This document shows, in pieces, positions 32,082-41,820 of a stretch of DNA of 43,655 nt. Each line of letters begins with the position of its first letter. Positions within the stretch are counted from its first letter, which is position 1. This DNA is from Parastagonospora avenae f. sp. tritici 18332-5 (Eukaryota > Ascomycota > Dothideomycetes > Pleosporales > Phaeosphaeriaceae): positions 1 through 43,655 of the forward strand of contig JAFJTR010000140.1 in the NCBI GenBank assembly GCA_022559985.1, in the 5' to 3' direction. The notes under the pieces were generated by a model that saw nothing but the letters and a program-made list of their open reading frames with translations, had not been told where the DNA came from and did no database searches. The position numbers and the translations under genes were made by a program.

Positions 32082-32351
32082 CTACTCCTTCTTTTCTGGG
32101 ATGTCATAGCAGCAACCGATATCCAGGACATTGTAGACTAGATGACATCAGCGTCTGTTGAATATCTGCTTATACTCAAAGCACTAACAGGTACAGTCGC
32201 GCTGGACCCAGAAGCCTCCTTGCTTGTAGCAGCTTGTCTTGGTCGCGCAGATGCCGGATGGGTCAGAGCGACCACAAGGAGCTGGGTACGGATCTTTTGG
32301 GGCAGCGAGGGCGACGGATGCTATCGCGGCAGCGGCAATGAAAAACTTCAT
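32082..32351 (-). CDS. Small secreted cysteine-rich protein (72 aa)
   Basis: Two short exons, 32351-32189 and 32137-32082, with a 51-nt intron (GTTAGT donor, GCTGAT branch, ATCTAG acceptor). The start MKFFIAAAAIASVALAA is a textbook signal peptide with cleavage after about residue 17. The mature part of about 55 residues has six cysteines: PCGR, GICAT, TSCYK, RDCT and a GCCY pair, so three disulfides. The order C..GxC..C..GGxW..C..CC resembles the small Cys-rich module found in some fungal secreted hydrolases and in effector or antimicrobial-type peptides; this is an inference from spacing. Before splicing, exon 1 runs into TAG; splicing supplies the final CC pair, which supports the intron. 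A TATAAAG box lies about 90 nt upstream. Function is unknown; a secreted effector or defence peptide is the most likely class. Confidence 0.72.
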
Positions 32352-32438
32352 TTTGAAACTTGAACTGAAGGTTGTGTTGGACGGAATCTATGACTGGCTT
32401 AAGCTCCAACTGACAGCATCCACACCGATGGTCTGACT

Positions 32439-32445
32439 CTTTATA
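32439..32445 (-). promoter_or_regulatory. TATA box of the small secreted protein gene
   Basis: TATAAAG on the minus strand, 88-94 nt upstream of the start codon at 32351. This normal spacing supports the gene call. Confidence 0.5.
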
Positions 32446-32451
32446 TGTCTA

Positions 32452-33263
32452 CAGCAAGCCGTATTCTCTACGCCACTGACATAACTACACACTTCAACTG
32501 GTGCTCCGACTCATGTACCAGGAAGTAAGAATAGCTCAGCTCCGATAATGCATCTAAGAACCCGCCCAATCCGCAGCAGCGGTGCACCACCGAAGCCGTA
32601 CCAAATGCTTTGGATATATGCTGCACCTCCAGTGGCTCCAAGCCTTTCGGAAGATACGAATGTGGTTGGTCAGTTAGCACTTTCTACGATAGTGTTCATA
32701 TGCGGATATTAGGAGGCGGCAGTTAGCGAGGTCGTTTAATCTGCGATCCCCAGATCTTCGTATCGTCAGCATCGACATCCTAGAATAGTACCATGCCAAC
32801 GCGTTTGCGAGGCTAAAGCGAACTCTCGGTATGTCTATTGGGCCAAATGATACCAGAACATTGTACCATGACGTGGGTCGCCATTCGTTGATCTCAACTT
32901 GCACGTTAAGTCTGTCCAGGGAAAAACTGTCGACTATGCAACCTTCGCTCCAGTCAAATCAAATATCGTAAAAATCCAGCGTACTAATCTCGCCGATCCA
33001 TTCCTAGTACAATTTAACATTTCACTCTTCCACGGATTCTGGTCTTTTGACTGCAGCGCTGTGCTGATTTACCGATTCAAAGACTTCCCTGGATGTGTTA
33101 GATATGAGCGAGGCTGGGCTGTAACACAGGCTCGGCTAGAATAGCAATGCATGGAATGGACTGTGCAGCTGGTCGCACAAGGGCGGGGGATAAAACCACC
33201 TGTTCATAGATCAGACGAAGCAGACACAATCAATCATCAACATCATCAAGAACCCCTTGAATC
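32452..33263. other. Intergenic, no gene called
   Basis: A plus-strand frame (32899-33144) and a minus-strand frame (32674-32904) of 76-81 codons have mixed composition but no ATG in a good place, no splice partners and no family resemblance. No gene is called. Confidence 0.4.
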
Positions 33264-33992
33264 TCACGTGAACACTGGGATATGCGGCGATGATGAAGCG
33301 TATCCAGCACCACTCGAGCTTCGAGTCGAGTCGTGGTTAACTGTGCGCATTCCAGCGATAACGTCTCCATCATTCTCTTCGCTGTGTTCAGAGGGTACTG
33401 CAGATTTCTGACCACCCGTACCTGGTATATGGCCTTGATTCAGCTCCCCACCGATCTCAAGGAACAGCTCCACCATCTCTTCCGTCTCGAGCCATATCTC
33501 TTCTGGATCGACATCCTTTAGACATCTATACGGCAAACCGAGTGCCGCTCTCAAGATTCTCATGATCTTGTGATAGTCCCACTCTCGCTTCAAATCGCCA
33601 TCCATATAGACGTCCCGATAGTCATCGATCGACCGAAGAATCTTGGTCTGCAGGTTTCGCCAAGGCTCCTCAGTCCCATGAATATCAAGCGGGGCATAGT
33701 CAACGCCATACCGATTCGCGAGTTCAGGCATGTCTAAATCTTCGATATCTGACCACTCATCGTCATCAATTAAAGGTAGACTCGACTCCTGGGATATAGG
33801 ATAACCTCCACCGCCTCCAGGATTCCGGTGAATCTGAATAGGTTCGATAGGCGACGGAGCAAAGACTTATAAAGCTAGGGGGTTGGGTAGAAACGGACGC
33901 ACTTCCTCATGGATTACCTTCCAGCGGAGGTCGACCAGTTCGTTGATCTCGGCTGGCTTGCCCATCTTTGCGTCGCATAAGCGCATTCTCAT
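33264..33992 (-). pseudogene. Hypothetical protein gene with an in-frame TAA
   Basis: A single frame runs from ATG at 33992 (or 33986 or 33965) to the stop at 33264, broken only by TAA at 33869-33867. Upstream of it lies GKPAEINELVDLRWKVIHEEVRPFLPNP. Downstream comes a Gly run and an acidic patch (LIDDDEWSDIEDLD), then RYGVDYAPLDIHG, WRNLQTKILRSIDDYRDVY, WDYHKIMRILRAALGLPYR and a Ser-rich tail. The two sides look like one protein. Candidate donors (GTAATC, GTGCGT) paired with the ATAAG acceptor remove the stop but shift the frame, so splicing does not rescue it. A downstream start at the Met near 33731 would give 155 residues. Family not recognised. Probably a nonsense-mutated gene, unless TAA is a base-call error. 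Confidence 0.5.
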
Positions 33993-35057
33993 TAAGAGAA
34001 CCTAGCAAAAGCGGTCATTCTTTGCTCTATCGTGCTCATGTGAAATCTCTATCGACCTACTGCGCAGGTCGTAAGCAAATGCTACATAGTGCTCTCGTAG
34101 TGATGTGTGGGTCAACGCAATGGTTGGAGAGTTTATTTCAAGCTCCCATAGAGGACTGGTCATGATGATAGTTGAGGCGTTTAAACTTGAGTGTTACTCG
34201 ACCCAGTGTGGAAATACAAGGTTGTTGTTATGATAGAAAGGAAAATTCGCGGCGATGATTGAGAGACAAAAAGATAGTAAGGGGTTTGATCAGCCTAGAA
34301 ATAGACTGGATGGTGATTCGAGAGCTCGGGTATTTTGAGCATTGACACATTTTGCGTAACATCAACATGCTCAGGCAATGAAAATGGAATCGATGCAGGT
34401 CGTGAATCATTTATCTTATAGATGGTTGTCCTGTTTCACCGACCCCGACTTAGTTGGGTTTAGCGCTGACCACAGTTGATAATCCGCGACATTCTGGGAA
34501 CTCAGAATTCGAAACCAGGTGGAAAGTGTTTGTGCTCTGTATCTCTCGGTTGAAAAGGCCTGCTCATGATTGACAGAGTTCTTGCTACCTAGGTAGATGG
34601 AAAGGAATGCCAGAGCTAGCATGGAGCAAGCTAGCCAATTTCTTCTGCAAGCTCTGATCCTTCAACGCTACTCCAGACACTACGCTGTGTTACTTCCGTT
34701 GTCAATAAGAAGAGCCTGACTAGGCTACACCAATACACTTATGAATAGACAATCACTTTCAGAAAGCTATTTGGAAAAGACATTCAAGTTTACTTATTAG
34801 GACATGAGGTTTACTGAGAAGACCTTTTGCAAGAGACTCCACTACCCATAACTTGAGTGATGGTCTTTGTAGGGAGACCACTCGACTGTTCACAATCACA
34901 TGATATCCTTGGTCCATTCAAAGGAGTTTCATCGTAAATATGGTGATAACCTGCATCAGAGCAGTTTATTATCCAGGCTATAGGATCACATTCACCTAGA
35001 GAACAAACGCGGAACACATTTGTCCGTTCACCGCCACCCTACTTTATGCGACTGTGT
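33993..35057. other. Intergenic with a Cys-rich fragment
   Basis: A minus-strand frame at 35014-34811 is cysteine-rich (VCSLGEC, INC, SCDC, SCKR: six cysteines) but has no ATG or signal peptide in front. It is the only hint of coding. Another frame, 34622-34416 (-), starts MLALAFLSIYLG but has no cysteines or family resemblance. A CTACCTAGGTAG word lies at about 34586-34597. Confidence 0.4.
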
Positions 35058-35801
35058 CTACAACAGATGCGATCCCCACTCAAGTTCTCGCCGGCCATAC
35101 TTCCTCACGCGTCGGAGATGCTCCTCTTCCCGCTCTTTCAAGGACTCCAAGTAATCTGGATCATCAGCACCTCCCGGAAGGCCGGGTAGATCCTTGACCC
35201 GGGGCCATTTGGGGAACTCAACATCCGTTTGCGGCTCCTTACTCAAGTACTCGTCGTAGGTCTTGATACCAGATGCCTTCCAGAGATGATGCTCGCGGAC
35301 GGTGATCTTTCGGTTGCTGGGCGCAGGCTTTTTCGCAATGTTGGAGACTGGGGCGTCTACGTCGAGCATGGCCTCGTCAACGTAAGTAACCTGGTTAGAT
35401 GCGTTGTCAGTAATCGCGAGGTCTTTGTAGAGTTTGGAAACTTGGCCTACAGTGTTTAGTCGCTTATCCCACACGCTGCCATGCTTCTTCTTTTGCTCCG
35501 CCTTGTATTCGCGAAACAATTCCAGGTCGGAGACGTCTGGAGTTGGCTTGTTGCCAGTGTAGAATGATTGTTGTGTAGAAGAGTTGGAGTTTTCGTGTGG
35601 ATAGAGTGAGCTGAGCTTGAGCTGTGCAATGGAGCTGTTGATAGTAGGGAAGGATTTGATATAGGACGAGTGTATTATGCCCAGCAGAAATGGACTAACA
35701 TTCACAATCGGGGCGATGTGAGCTAACAGCCTCCAAGCGCCGAAAAATAACGACCAGTACTCAAAACTGCCTAGGGTCAAATTCCACGACGTGGATATCA
35801 A
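35058..35801 (-). CDS. Hypothetical protein, 5' end unresolved
   Basis: The frame is open for about 247 codons to the stop at 35058, but no ATG occurs in its first two-thirds, so an upstream exon must exist; I could not identify it. The convincing part is the C-terminal 170 residues: a Lys/Glu-rich helix (DLELFREYKAEQKKKHGSVW), TVREHHLWKASGIKTYDEYL, PKWPRVKDLPGLPGG and a final charged helix (LESLKEREEEHLRRVRKYGRREL). The N-terminal 50 codons, with some hydrophobic stretches, may be intron or untranslated. I do not recognise the family; a nuclear or cytosolic protein is likely because no signal or TM segment lies in the conserved part. Confidence 0.6.
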   Translation of the reverse strand: MISTSWNLTLGSFEYWSLFFGAWRLLAHIAPIVNVSPFLLGIIHSSYIKSFPTINSSIAQLKLSSLYPHENSNSSTQQSFYTGNKPTPDVSDLELFREYKAEQKKKHGSVWDKRLNTVGQVSKLYKDLAITDNASNQVTYVDEAMLDVDAPVSNIAKKPAPSNRKITVREHHLWKASGIKTYDEYLSKEPQTDVEFPKWPRVKDLPGLPGGADDPDYLESLKEREEEHLRRVRKYGRRELEWGSHLL

Positions 35802-36191
35802 GCATTTTCTTTAGGATTGTGATTTTTGTACTGTGAGTCCAAGCCTGGGCGATCATGACGTGAATACTTCCAATATTGAATTGTGGAGGCACCTGGCCCT
35901 AGAGTCACACGGACGTCGTGCACGCTCTGATGATTCACCTGCGCATACGTGCTGACCAACTTCCAACGCCTTTATCGCCAAGACTTAGAGCTACGTTATC
36001 AGGTAATCGCGATATGAGGTTTCACGAAAGGTAAAATGCATGGTGGATATAGTTAGATGGTGAATAATGTATTGCATGGTGAAATATAAGAACTACACGA
36101 AATCTGTAGAAGGACTCGCGGAGTGCTCTGCTGCGTCACAAAATGACATATACATGCAAAGAGTAGCGAGAATAACGGGGAGGCTTTACAA
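35802..36191. other. Intergenic, no gene seen
   Basis: Short stretch between two leftward hypothetical genes. I see no gene, repeat or RNA feature. It should hold the missing first exon or promoter of the gene ending at 35058. Confidence 0.4.
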
Positions 36192-37030
36192 TCACTGAAA
36201 AGTCTCATCCATACGATCGTCCCAGCTTTTGACTTCAAGTGCATGGCGCGCCTCCGCCTTCCGCACCAATTTCTCCGCTAAGCCTGCTTTTGGCATACTG
36301 CCAATTTGGTAGTAGCTCAACTTCATTGCATGCCCGCTAGCGAGGTCAAGTGGGAATTTCTTTGGTCGAGCAGGCGGTTTTAACAAAGCATCGAGCTGCT
36401 TGGTTGTGAGCTCAGACGTACCGGCGGTCTGGAACTTGTAGTCGGTGGCGGCGTGAAATCCCCGATAACATCACGATCTGAAATCCTACCGCCAGGCGTG
36501 AGCTGTTCATCCGCTATTGATGACTGAGACATCATGAGTAGTGTGAGCGCAGCGTCGTGTCGGCTACGTTGCTCTGCGGTTTCTTCCACGGCCGGACTCC
36601 CTGGCTCATTCCCCGGGCTTGAGTCAGTGTGGTTCTCTGGGGTGGTATTGGACTCGGTAAGCTTCTTCGGTGCCACTTTGGATAATTTCCCCAAAGCCTT
36701 CTTCCGAGGTAGTTTAGGTGATACCCTTGGAATTGGCTTAGGGGCCATAGCGCGAGCAGCAACGGCTGTCTTCTTCGCCTTGCAACGTGACTTGGTAGTA
36801 GTCTTACCTTCAAGCGAGTCACTGGAAGATTCTTCAATGTACGCATACTGTGTAGCTCTCCGGGACTGCGAGGTGTCTAAGACTACAGCAGGCTGTGCGC
36901 TTGGGGTATCAGACCTCATACCGGGTGTACTGATCGATAGGCTGGAGTTAGGTTCCAAGTCTCGAAAAAACGTAACCAGACGCTGGATGAGGGGCGTGTC
37001 TTGCCTGAAAGTGGTATCTGGCGAGAACAT
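36192..37030 (-). pseudogene. Low-complexity hypothetical gene with a C-terminal frameshift
   Basis: From ATG 37030 the frame encodes a Ser/Thr/Pro-rich, basic protein (MFSPDTTFRQDTPLIQRLVTFFRDLE.., a Lys/Ala-rich stretch KKALGKLSKVAPKKL). It reaches DFTPPPTTSSRPP and stops at 36380. An overlapping frame takes over exactly there with much better protein character (DYKFQTAGTSELTTKQLDALL, PPARPKKFPLDL, MKLSYYQIGSMPKAGLAEKLVRKAEARHALEV) and ends at 36192. The switch near 36440 needs a one-base loss or two-base gain. A GTACGT near the junction cannot make a legal intron because the nearest acceptor is too close. Family not recognised; disordered, nuclear-type composition. Either a frameshifted gene or an indel error in the assembly. 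Confidence 0.5.
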
Positions 37031-37856
37031 AATATCAGAGTACAATACTTGAGTGGTTCTAGAAGAGTCCAGAGCGTTCTATTGACCTGTATCTCTTAGG
37101 AAACGGAGTGCTCAAGCCTGTGAAATACTTTTGTCCTTCAACATCGAAGCTTATATAGCTCTACTTATCACCATGTGGCTGCTTCACTGCCACCACGCAA
37201 TGATCATTGAATGATGCAAAAGCCGTGATATTTATCTCACAAAGCTCCAAGATCGCGACATTGTGGTTACACAATGCGACGAGTATGTAAGTGTCAGATA
37301 GCAGGTGTCGCGCGATACTGTTTTCACGATTAGGGATAATCGAGTGACAAAAAGCTCGGCTGTAACAACACGAAGAAATACAGAATAAGTAGCAGCAACG
37401 AGACAAAAGAGGAGAATACACTGAATAATCAGCAACCATCAATTTTATCTAATATCTCATCTAATCTGACAGCAAGCCATTACTTGTCAGTGATAGGGCT
37501 ATGATTGGACAGCTGTTGAAATCGCCTGGCAAGGAGGCATTACCTCCTGGCAAGCACAAGCCATATCGTATGAGCGGAAACTATTCGCAAAATACGTCAG
37601 TATAGCAAAAGACTTCTTGATACATGATTTCTGCTCAACCAGGGACACCGAGACACACCAAAGTACCACGGGCTGTCATAGTCTATGATCTTGTTGCAAT
37701 TTGCCTTCCCGCTCTGAGGCTTTCAAGCCAATCTTTGCGTTCGCCCACCCGGTGCGTCAGCTTTGATGCCCCCGTTAGTATTAGACGTCACATCTCGATA
37801 AAAGATGAGCCAAAGTTCTCTGGCTCTGTTTTCACACATCCAGAGCAGGACGCATG

Positions 37857-37887
<31 letters not shown>

Positions 37888-37988
37888 AGAACATTGCTCT
37901 AGTGACGATGCAGGCAGGTACTTCAATGGACATATAGGGATGCGAAGGAAATTTACATCTTTGCATTCAGATTCTGTTCGCAATTCTC
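37031..37988. other. Intergenic with a CA microsatellite
   Basis: No gene is supported. The stretch contains a (AC)n tract at 37857-37883 and GGAGG..CCTCC inverted words near 37530. Short minus-strand frames at 37161-37442 are hydrophobic but random in appearance. Confidence 0.45.
37857..37883. repeat. (AC)13 microsatellite
   Basis: An uninterrupted run of alternating A and C, 27 bases, followed by an A-run. Confidence 0.95.
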
Positions 37989-39041
37989 TCAGGTCCAGTC
38001 ATCATCATCGTCCGACTCCATGGTCCTGTTATCTTCATCATCTGGTTCCATGGCTGTGTTATCTTCGTCGTCTGATTCCATCCCACAGTCTTCTTCGTCT
38101 TCCGAGTCTAGGATAACATGGCTAGAGCGGCCACGACGACCACTGCTGCTGGAAGCGGAAGTAGCTTCTCTGCTCTTGCCATTGGACTCAGCCATCGCCT
38201 CTCCTCTCTTGCCCTTGGTTTCGGCCGTCATTTCGCTCTTCCTCTTTCTTTCAACGTTTTCTTTGCTAAATCTCGAACTATTTTCGTTCCACATCTCTTC
38301 GTTGTCGTAAACCGCTTCAAGCATCTTGCCATCCGTCATGCTCTGATTTCCCATATGATCTACTAGGCGTTGTCCTCTCTGTGTTTCCTTCTTCACTGCT
38401 TCCGCAGGGTATTGCTCAGGCCAACCGTCATCTCGCCAAGCATTCAGCCTCCAGTGCGCAAGCATACCGAACTGATCCACCGCACTGTCCAGTCTTGGAT
38501 TGGCATACTGTGGCTCTACCAGCGTGAGAAGCTGACCAGCTCGAGTGAACACCGTGTCATCTGGATCAGCGGGGACGATGCCGAGAATAACGCGAGTTTT
38601 GCGTGCACACTCGGCTGCTATCTGTATGTGCTTCTCTGGAAGCTCGGATAATTTAGACAGGGCTTCGGTGTAGATGCCCAACACAAGTTGGCGATCGATC
38701 CCGGCACAATTTTCATCGCCACCGAGGGGTACGCCCCCAGAGAAGCAGCGTCGATTTTCGCAGATTCTCGTGGCGGTTTCCTCAGCTGGCGCGATGTCGT
38801 GTTTGTGAACAAATGGAGTATGTGTCGTGGTATCATCCTCAAGAAAATTGCTGAAACGAGGTGTGTACCCCATGTTCATCTTGAGAGGCTTTTTGACAGA
38901 TGTGTTGAGTTGTGACATTGAGGAATCAGATTGAAGAGCACTCGGAGGCGAACTTTCAATTCTTTCAGTTTCTTCGGTTGAGTTGCGCGAAGATGTTCGA
39001 TCAACCGTAATTGGAGGTGTTGGTAGCAGTGATCGGTACAT
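37989..39041 (-). CDS. Hypothetical protein with acidic C-terminal repeats
   Basis: The first ATG in the frame is at 39041 (MYRSLLPTPPITVDRTSS), giving 350 residues; sequence upstream of it is unlike coding. The N-terminal third is Ser/Thr/Pro-rich. The central part is helical and ordered (RQLVLGIYTEALSKLSELPEK, IAAECARKTRVILGIVPADPDD, LLTLVEPQYANPRLDSAVDQF, LAHWRLNAWRDDGWPEQYPAEA). A Lys/Glu/Ser-rich stretch and three acidic ten-residue repeats follow (MESDDEDNTA, MEPDDEDNRT, MESDDDDDWT). The composition suggests a nuclear protein. No signal peptide or known domain is recognised. The frame is intact. Confidence 0.7.
   Translation of the reverse strand: MYRSLLPTPPITVDRTSSRNSTEETERIESSPPSALQSDSSMSQLNTSVKKPLKMNMGYTPRFSNFLEDDTTTHTPFVHKHDIAPAEETATRICENRRCFSGGVPLGGDENCAGIDRQLVLGIYTEALSKLSELPEKHIQIAAECARKTRVILGIVPADPDDTVFTRAGQLLTLVEPQYANPRLDSAVDQFGMLAHWRLNAWRDDGWPEQYPAEAVKKETQRGQRLVDHMGNQSMTDGKMLEAVYDNEEMWNENSSRFSKENVERKRKSEMTAETKGKRGEAMAESNGKSREATSASSSSGRRGRSSHVILDSEDEEDCGMESDDEDNTAMEPDDEDNRTMESDDDDDWT
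37992..38081 (-). repeat. Three 30-bp coding repeats (acidic)
   Basis: Three tandem, imperfect 30-bp units at the end of the gene encode MESDDEDNTA-like decapeptides. Such a tract is prone to length change by slippage or unequal exchange. Confidence 0.7.
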
Positions 39042-39510
39042 TGTGACCTGATTCACGTAGAACGGAACCAAGTTTGGCAATTCGAATATTGAGATTGTCG
39101 GCAAGCGCTGTCGCGTATCACGGGTGCGATAGAACAAATAATAGGTAGTGGAGGCTGATAGCTGGGTAGGTGCGCACAATTGAGGAAGTCACGTTTCACT
39201 TGTGGTGACGAGTCCATGTGCAATAGTCATGCCTTAGCATTGTGATTGATAGGTGAAGATGAGTTCGTACCTCACCAACTGAAAGCTAAACCAAACGACG
39301 CCAATGGCTAGCCAATCAACTGCTCTGAAATATCGAAATAGCTGTGTACCCACGCTAGTGCGCCGTCGTCGTCTCTTGATACACCAGTCATCCGCTGGGT
39401 CACCGAGATCCTAATCCGACTCAAAAAGTGCTTCTTCCCCTCGCATCCTACGCATGGATCTTCTATTCTTTTATTAGCCCTCGCCTTGCGGAAATTACCA
39501 ATATCGTCAC
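39042..39510. other. Intergenic, no gene seen
   Basis: Between the acidic-repeat gene start and the stop of the next leftward gene. Only short frames; no features recognised. Confidence 0.45.
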
Positions 39511-40164
39511 TCACGAGCGCCTGTTAAACTTTTGTAGCCTTGCATTCACTTTCGTTTGCGCGTTTGCGCGTCGCACGTTTGTCAGTCCAAAAATCATGAC
39601 CAGCTTGTCCGGCTTCTGCACGGTCGACTCGATTCCCGTCTCCCTCGTTTCGCCTGGCACCTGTTCCTCTCCCTTCCTCTTAATGGACCTAAACTGGTAG
39701 CTCCTGTGGTAGTATGCAGCTGCACCCGGTCTTGCTGTGTTCTTGATGCTGTTTTCTCTTTCTTCTACCCACTCGACACGAAGAACCTTGGGGCCATGGC
39801 GCACGTTCGGAATAATCGGAGCAGGCCTTGAAGCCCTCGCAGCGAGCGAATTTGAGGGGGGCAAGCTGTACAGCTGTACTAGCGGTTGTGGTGGCGGTCT
39901 ACGAACGGTCAATCCCCTGGGTGGCTCGTGAGGCCAGCGCAGGTGGTGATCCAATCTGGCCGCAGCAAAGCCCTCAGGTGGCTCGTTGGCAAAGCGTTGA
40001 TGCGTTCTTGGTCGCTGTGGTAAAGTTGACCTGTTGGCAGCCGGTGCGATAGAGAAAACAGACACATTGGGTGTGCGGAATGCCGGTTTGCTAACTCTTG
40101 CAAGGATTTTATCGCTTTGCTCGACGTCTAAATCCTTAATCTGTGGCCTGTAAGTTGAGCTCAA
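39511..40164 (-). CDS. Basic Pro/Arg-rich hypothetical protein, 5' end unresolved
   Basis: The frame is open for at least 217 codons to the stop at 39511 and extends about 15 codons upstream of 40164 before a TAA. It contains no ATG until near its end. An upstream exon is therefore expected; a possible acceptor (ACACCAAG, with CTAAT before it) lies near 40215 but no first exon was found. The protein is rich in Arg, Pro and Ala (VSKPAFRTPNVSVFSIAPAANRS, RRPPPQPLVQLYSLPPSNSLAARASRPAP), with a more ordered part, HGPKVLRVEWVEERENSIKN. The composition suggests a disordered nucleic-acid-associated protein. Family not recognised. Antisense frames here are shadows. Confidence 0.5.
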   Translation of the reverse strand: MSSTYRPQIKDLDVEQSDKILARVSKPAFRTPNVSVFSIAPAANRSTLPQRPRTHQRFANEPPEGFAAARLDHHLRWPHEPPRGLTVRRPPPQPLVQLYSLPPSNSLAARASRPAPIIPNVRHGPKVLRVEWVEERENSIKNTARPGAAAYYHRSYQFRSIKRKGEEQVPGETRETGIESTVQKPDKLVMIFGLTNVRRANAQTKVNARLQKFNRRS

Positions 40165-40994
40165 AGGCCTCGGCGGATGCGTCTGACCTTCTTCGGTGGC
40201 ATTGTGTAAAGACTTGGTGTTGCAGTATTAGTTCGTGCGGGCTTTGAGGAAGTGTATGCATCTGCTGGCGATATTTGCGCAAGAAGAAGCTCAGCTGTCC
40301 CAATCCAGCCTAGTATCGTGCGTGTATTCACTGCTTGGGCAATAGGCAGCGGGCAGAACGCACATCTGGGTGAGCTTGATTAAGTCAGCACATCAATTTG
40401 TTGGGGAAGGTTTCAGAGCTCTCTACGTGTGTGAAGATCAACTCCCGCAGGCATCGATCTGATTCAATTGAATAGCATCTCTATTTTCCTGTAAATTCTC
40501 ACGTTTGCGCTTCTTTGCCGGCATACTAATTACTGCATGCTGAGGCGAAAATAGAATGAGACCAAGCTGTGGAAAAGACAGACGATCAACACCAAGCTCG
40601 TTGCAACTGTAGTCAGGTGCACGGTAGCATCGAAAAACGATTTTTTCCAAATCTTACCTAAGTACTATTGTTCAGTTCACTCATCCTTGAGGGTCGCTGC
40701 ACACCAAAGTCGAGCACGAGTAGAAATTACCGCCCAATCGATTGCATACGTCTCCCAAATAAAGTAATTTGTGGATCCGTTTACTTCACTCTACTACTCT
40801 CAGTCTGCCCTGAGAAAGGTGTGGTGAGTAATTAGCCCTGACCCGCCATGCCTATGGTGACAACCTCCCAGGGACCGAGAGATGCCCAGAGGCTGTCGTA
40901 TGATATCTCTGTGCCGTCCTTTTGTATGTCATGTTCCATAGTCCTTGGACATTCTTCAGCGCACCATCGCTTAAAGGGAACAGGCGCGATCACT
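40165..40994. other. Intergenic, possible first exons only
   Basis: It probably holds the missing 5' exon of the gene ending at 39511. A minus-strand frame at 40650-40438 includes MPAKKRKREN, a nuclear-signal-like start, but stops after 28 residues and has no clear donor. Nothing else is supported. Confidence 0.4.
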
Positions 40995-41780
40995 TCAATG
41001 CTTGAGTTCCTTGATTGAAGGCTTAGTCACAATGGTCGAAGAATGCTCATCACCAGTGTCTTCATATTCGACGGCCGTGTCCTCTTTGTAAGCACGCTTC
41101 TTACCTTTGTGTGTAAAGGTCAGCTCCTCTTCATCGGAAGGAAGAAAGTCATCGATCGGCTGGATCATGGGGCGAGGTGTAGGTTGGGACACTACGGTAC
41201 CCGGTCGGACCTTCTTGAGAATGGTGATGCAAGCAGTGGCAGCCTTCGCTTCTAGAAGTGCGGCGATCTTGCTATCCCTGGCGGCAATTCTGTCCCGCAA
41301 AGTGGCGTTTTCTGGGACCGCAGCGTTGGCAGTTTCCTTGAGGTCCTCGAGTTCGGTGATCCTGTTAATGAAAACCTCTCTCGAAATGAAGATATGATGA
41401 TCGAGCGCAGCGATCTGGAAGTACTGATTATTGACAGTGTTCTGAAGAGCAATCTTCTCGCCATGATCCATCTCGCGCTCCTTCAGCTCAGTGATAGCCC
41501 CGAAGAGATTAATGAGATGCCCAAGACGCTATCACGAGCCTGTAATTTCGTTAATCATCATCATACTATTCATCCTTGTATGAGAACTCACGAGCAGACT
41601 GCCCGGTTCGGGAGTTTGAGTGGTCTCCGCGATGGCGAACAGGTGTAGGGGAATGTTAGCGTCGCACTCGCGCTTGTATTGCTCAAGCACGGCCTGAGGG
41701 TTCGTGCCTCGGCGTTTCAGACAATTTATCATGCGGATGGACGACAGTTCGAAGGCATGCGACATACTGACACCTGCCAT
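40995..41780 (-). CDS. Coiled-coil hypothetical protein, two exons
   Basis: Exon 1 is 41780-41592, starting MAGVSMSHAFELSSIRM. A 63-nt intron (41591-41529; GTGAGT donor, GATTAAC branch) ends at the second available AG (GATAG); the first AG would give a stop within 20 codons. Exon 2 (41528-40995) continues RLGHLINLFGAITELKEREMDHGEKIALQN. Total 240 residues. The middle is a coiled coil with heptads (INRITELEDLKETANAAV, LRDRIAARDSKIAALLEAKAA). It is followed by a Pro-rich linker, an acidic patch (DFLPSDEEELTF) and a basic GKKRAYK. No known domain is recognised; composition suggests a nuclear protein. The frame could extend 5' of the chosen ATG by about 16 codons. Confidence 0.6.
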
Positions 41781-41820
41781 AAGGGCTGTGGCATGGCTTA
41801 GGCCCACAGTCCGCAACAAA

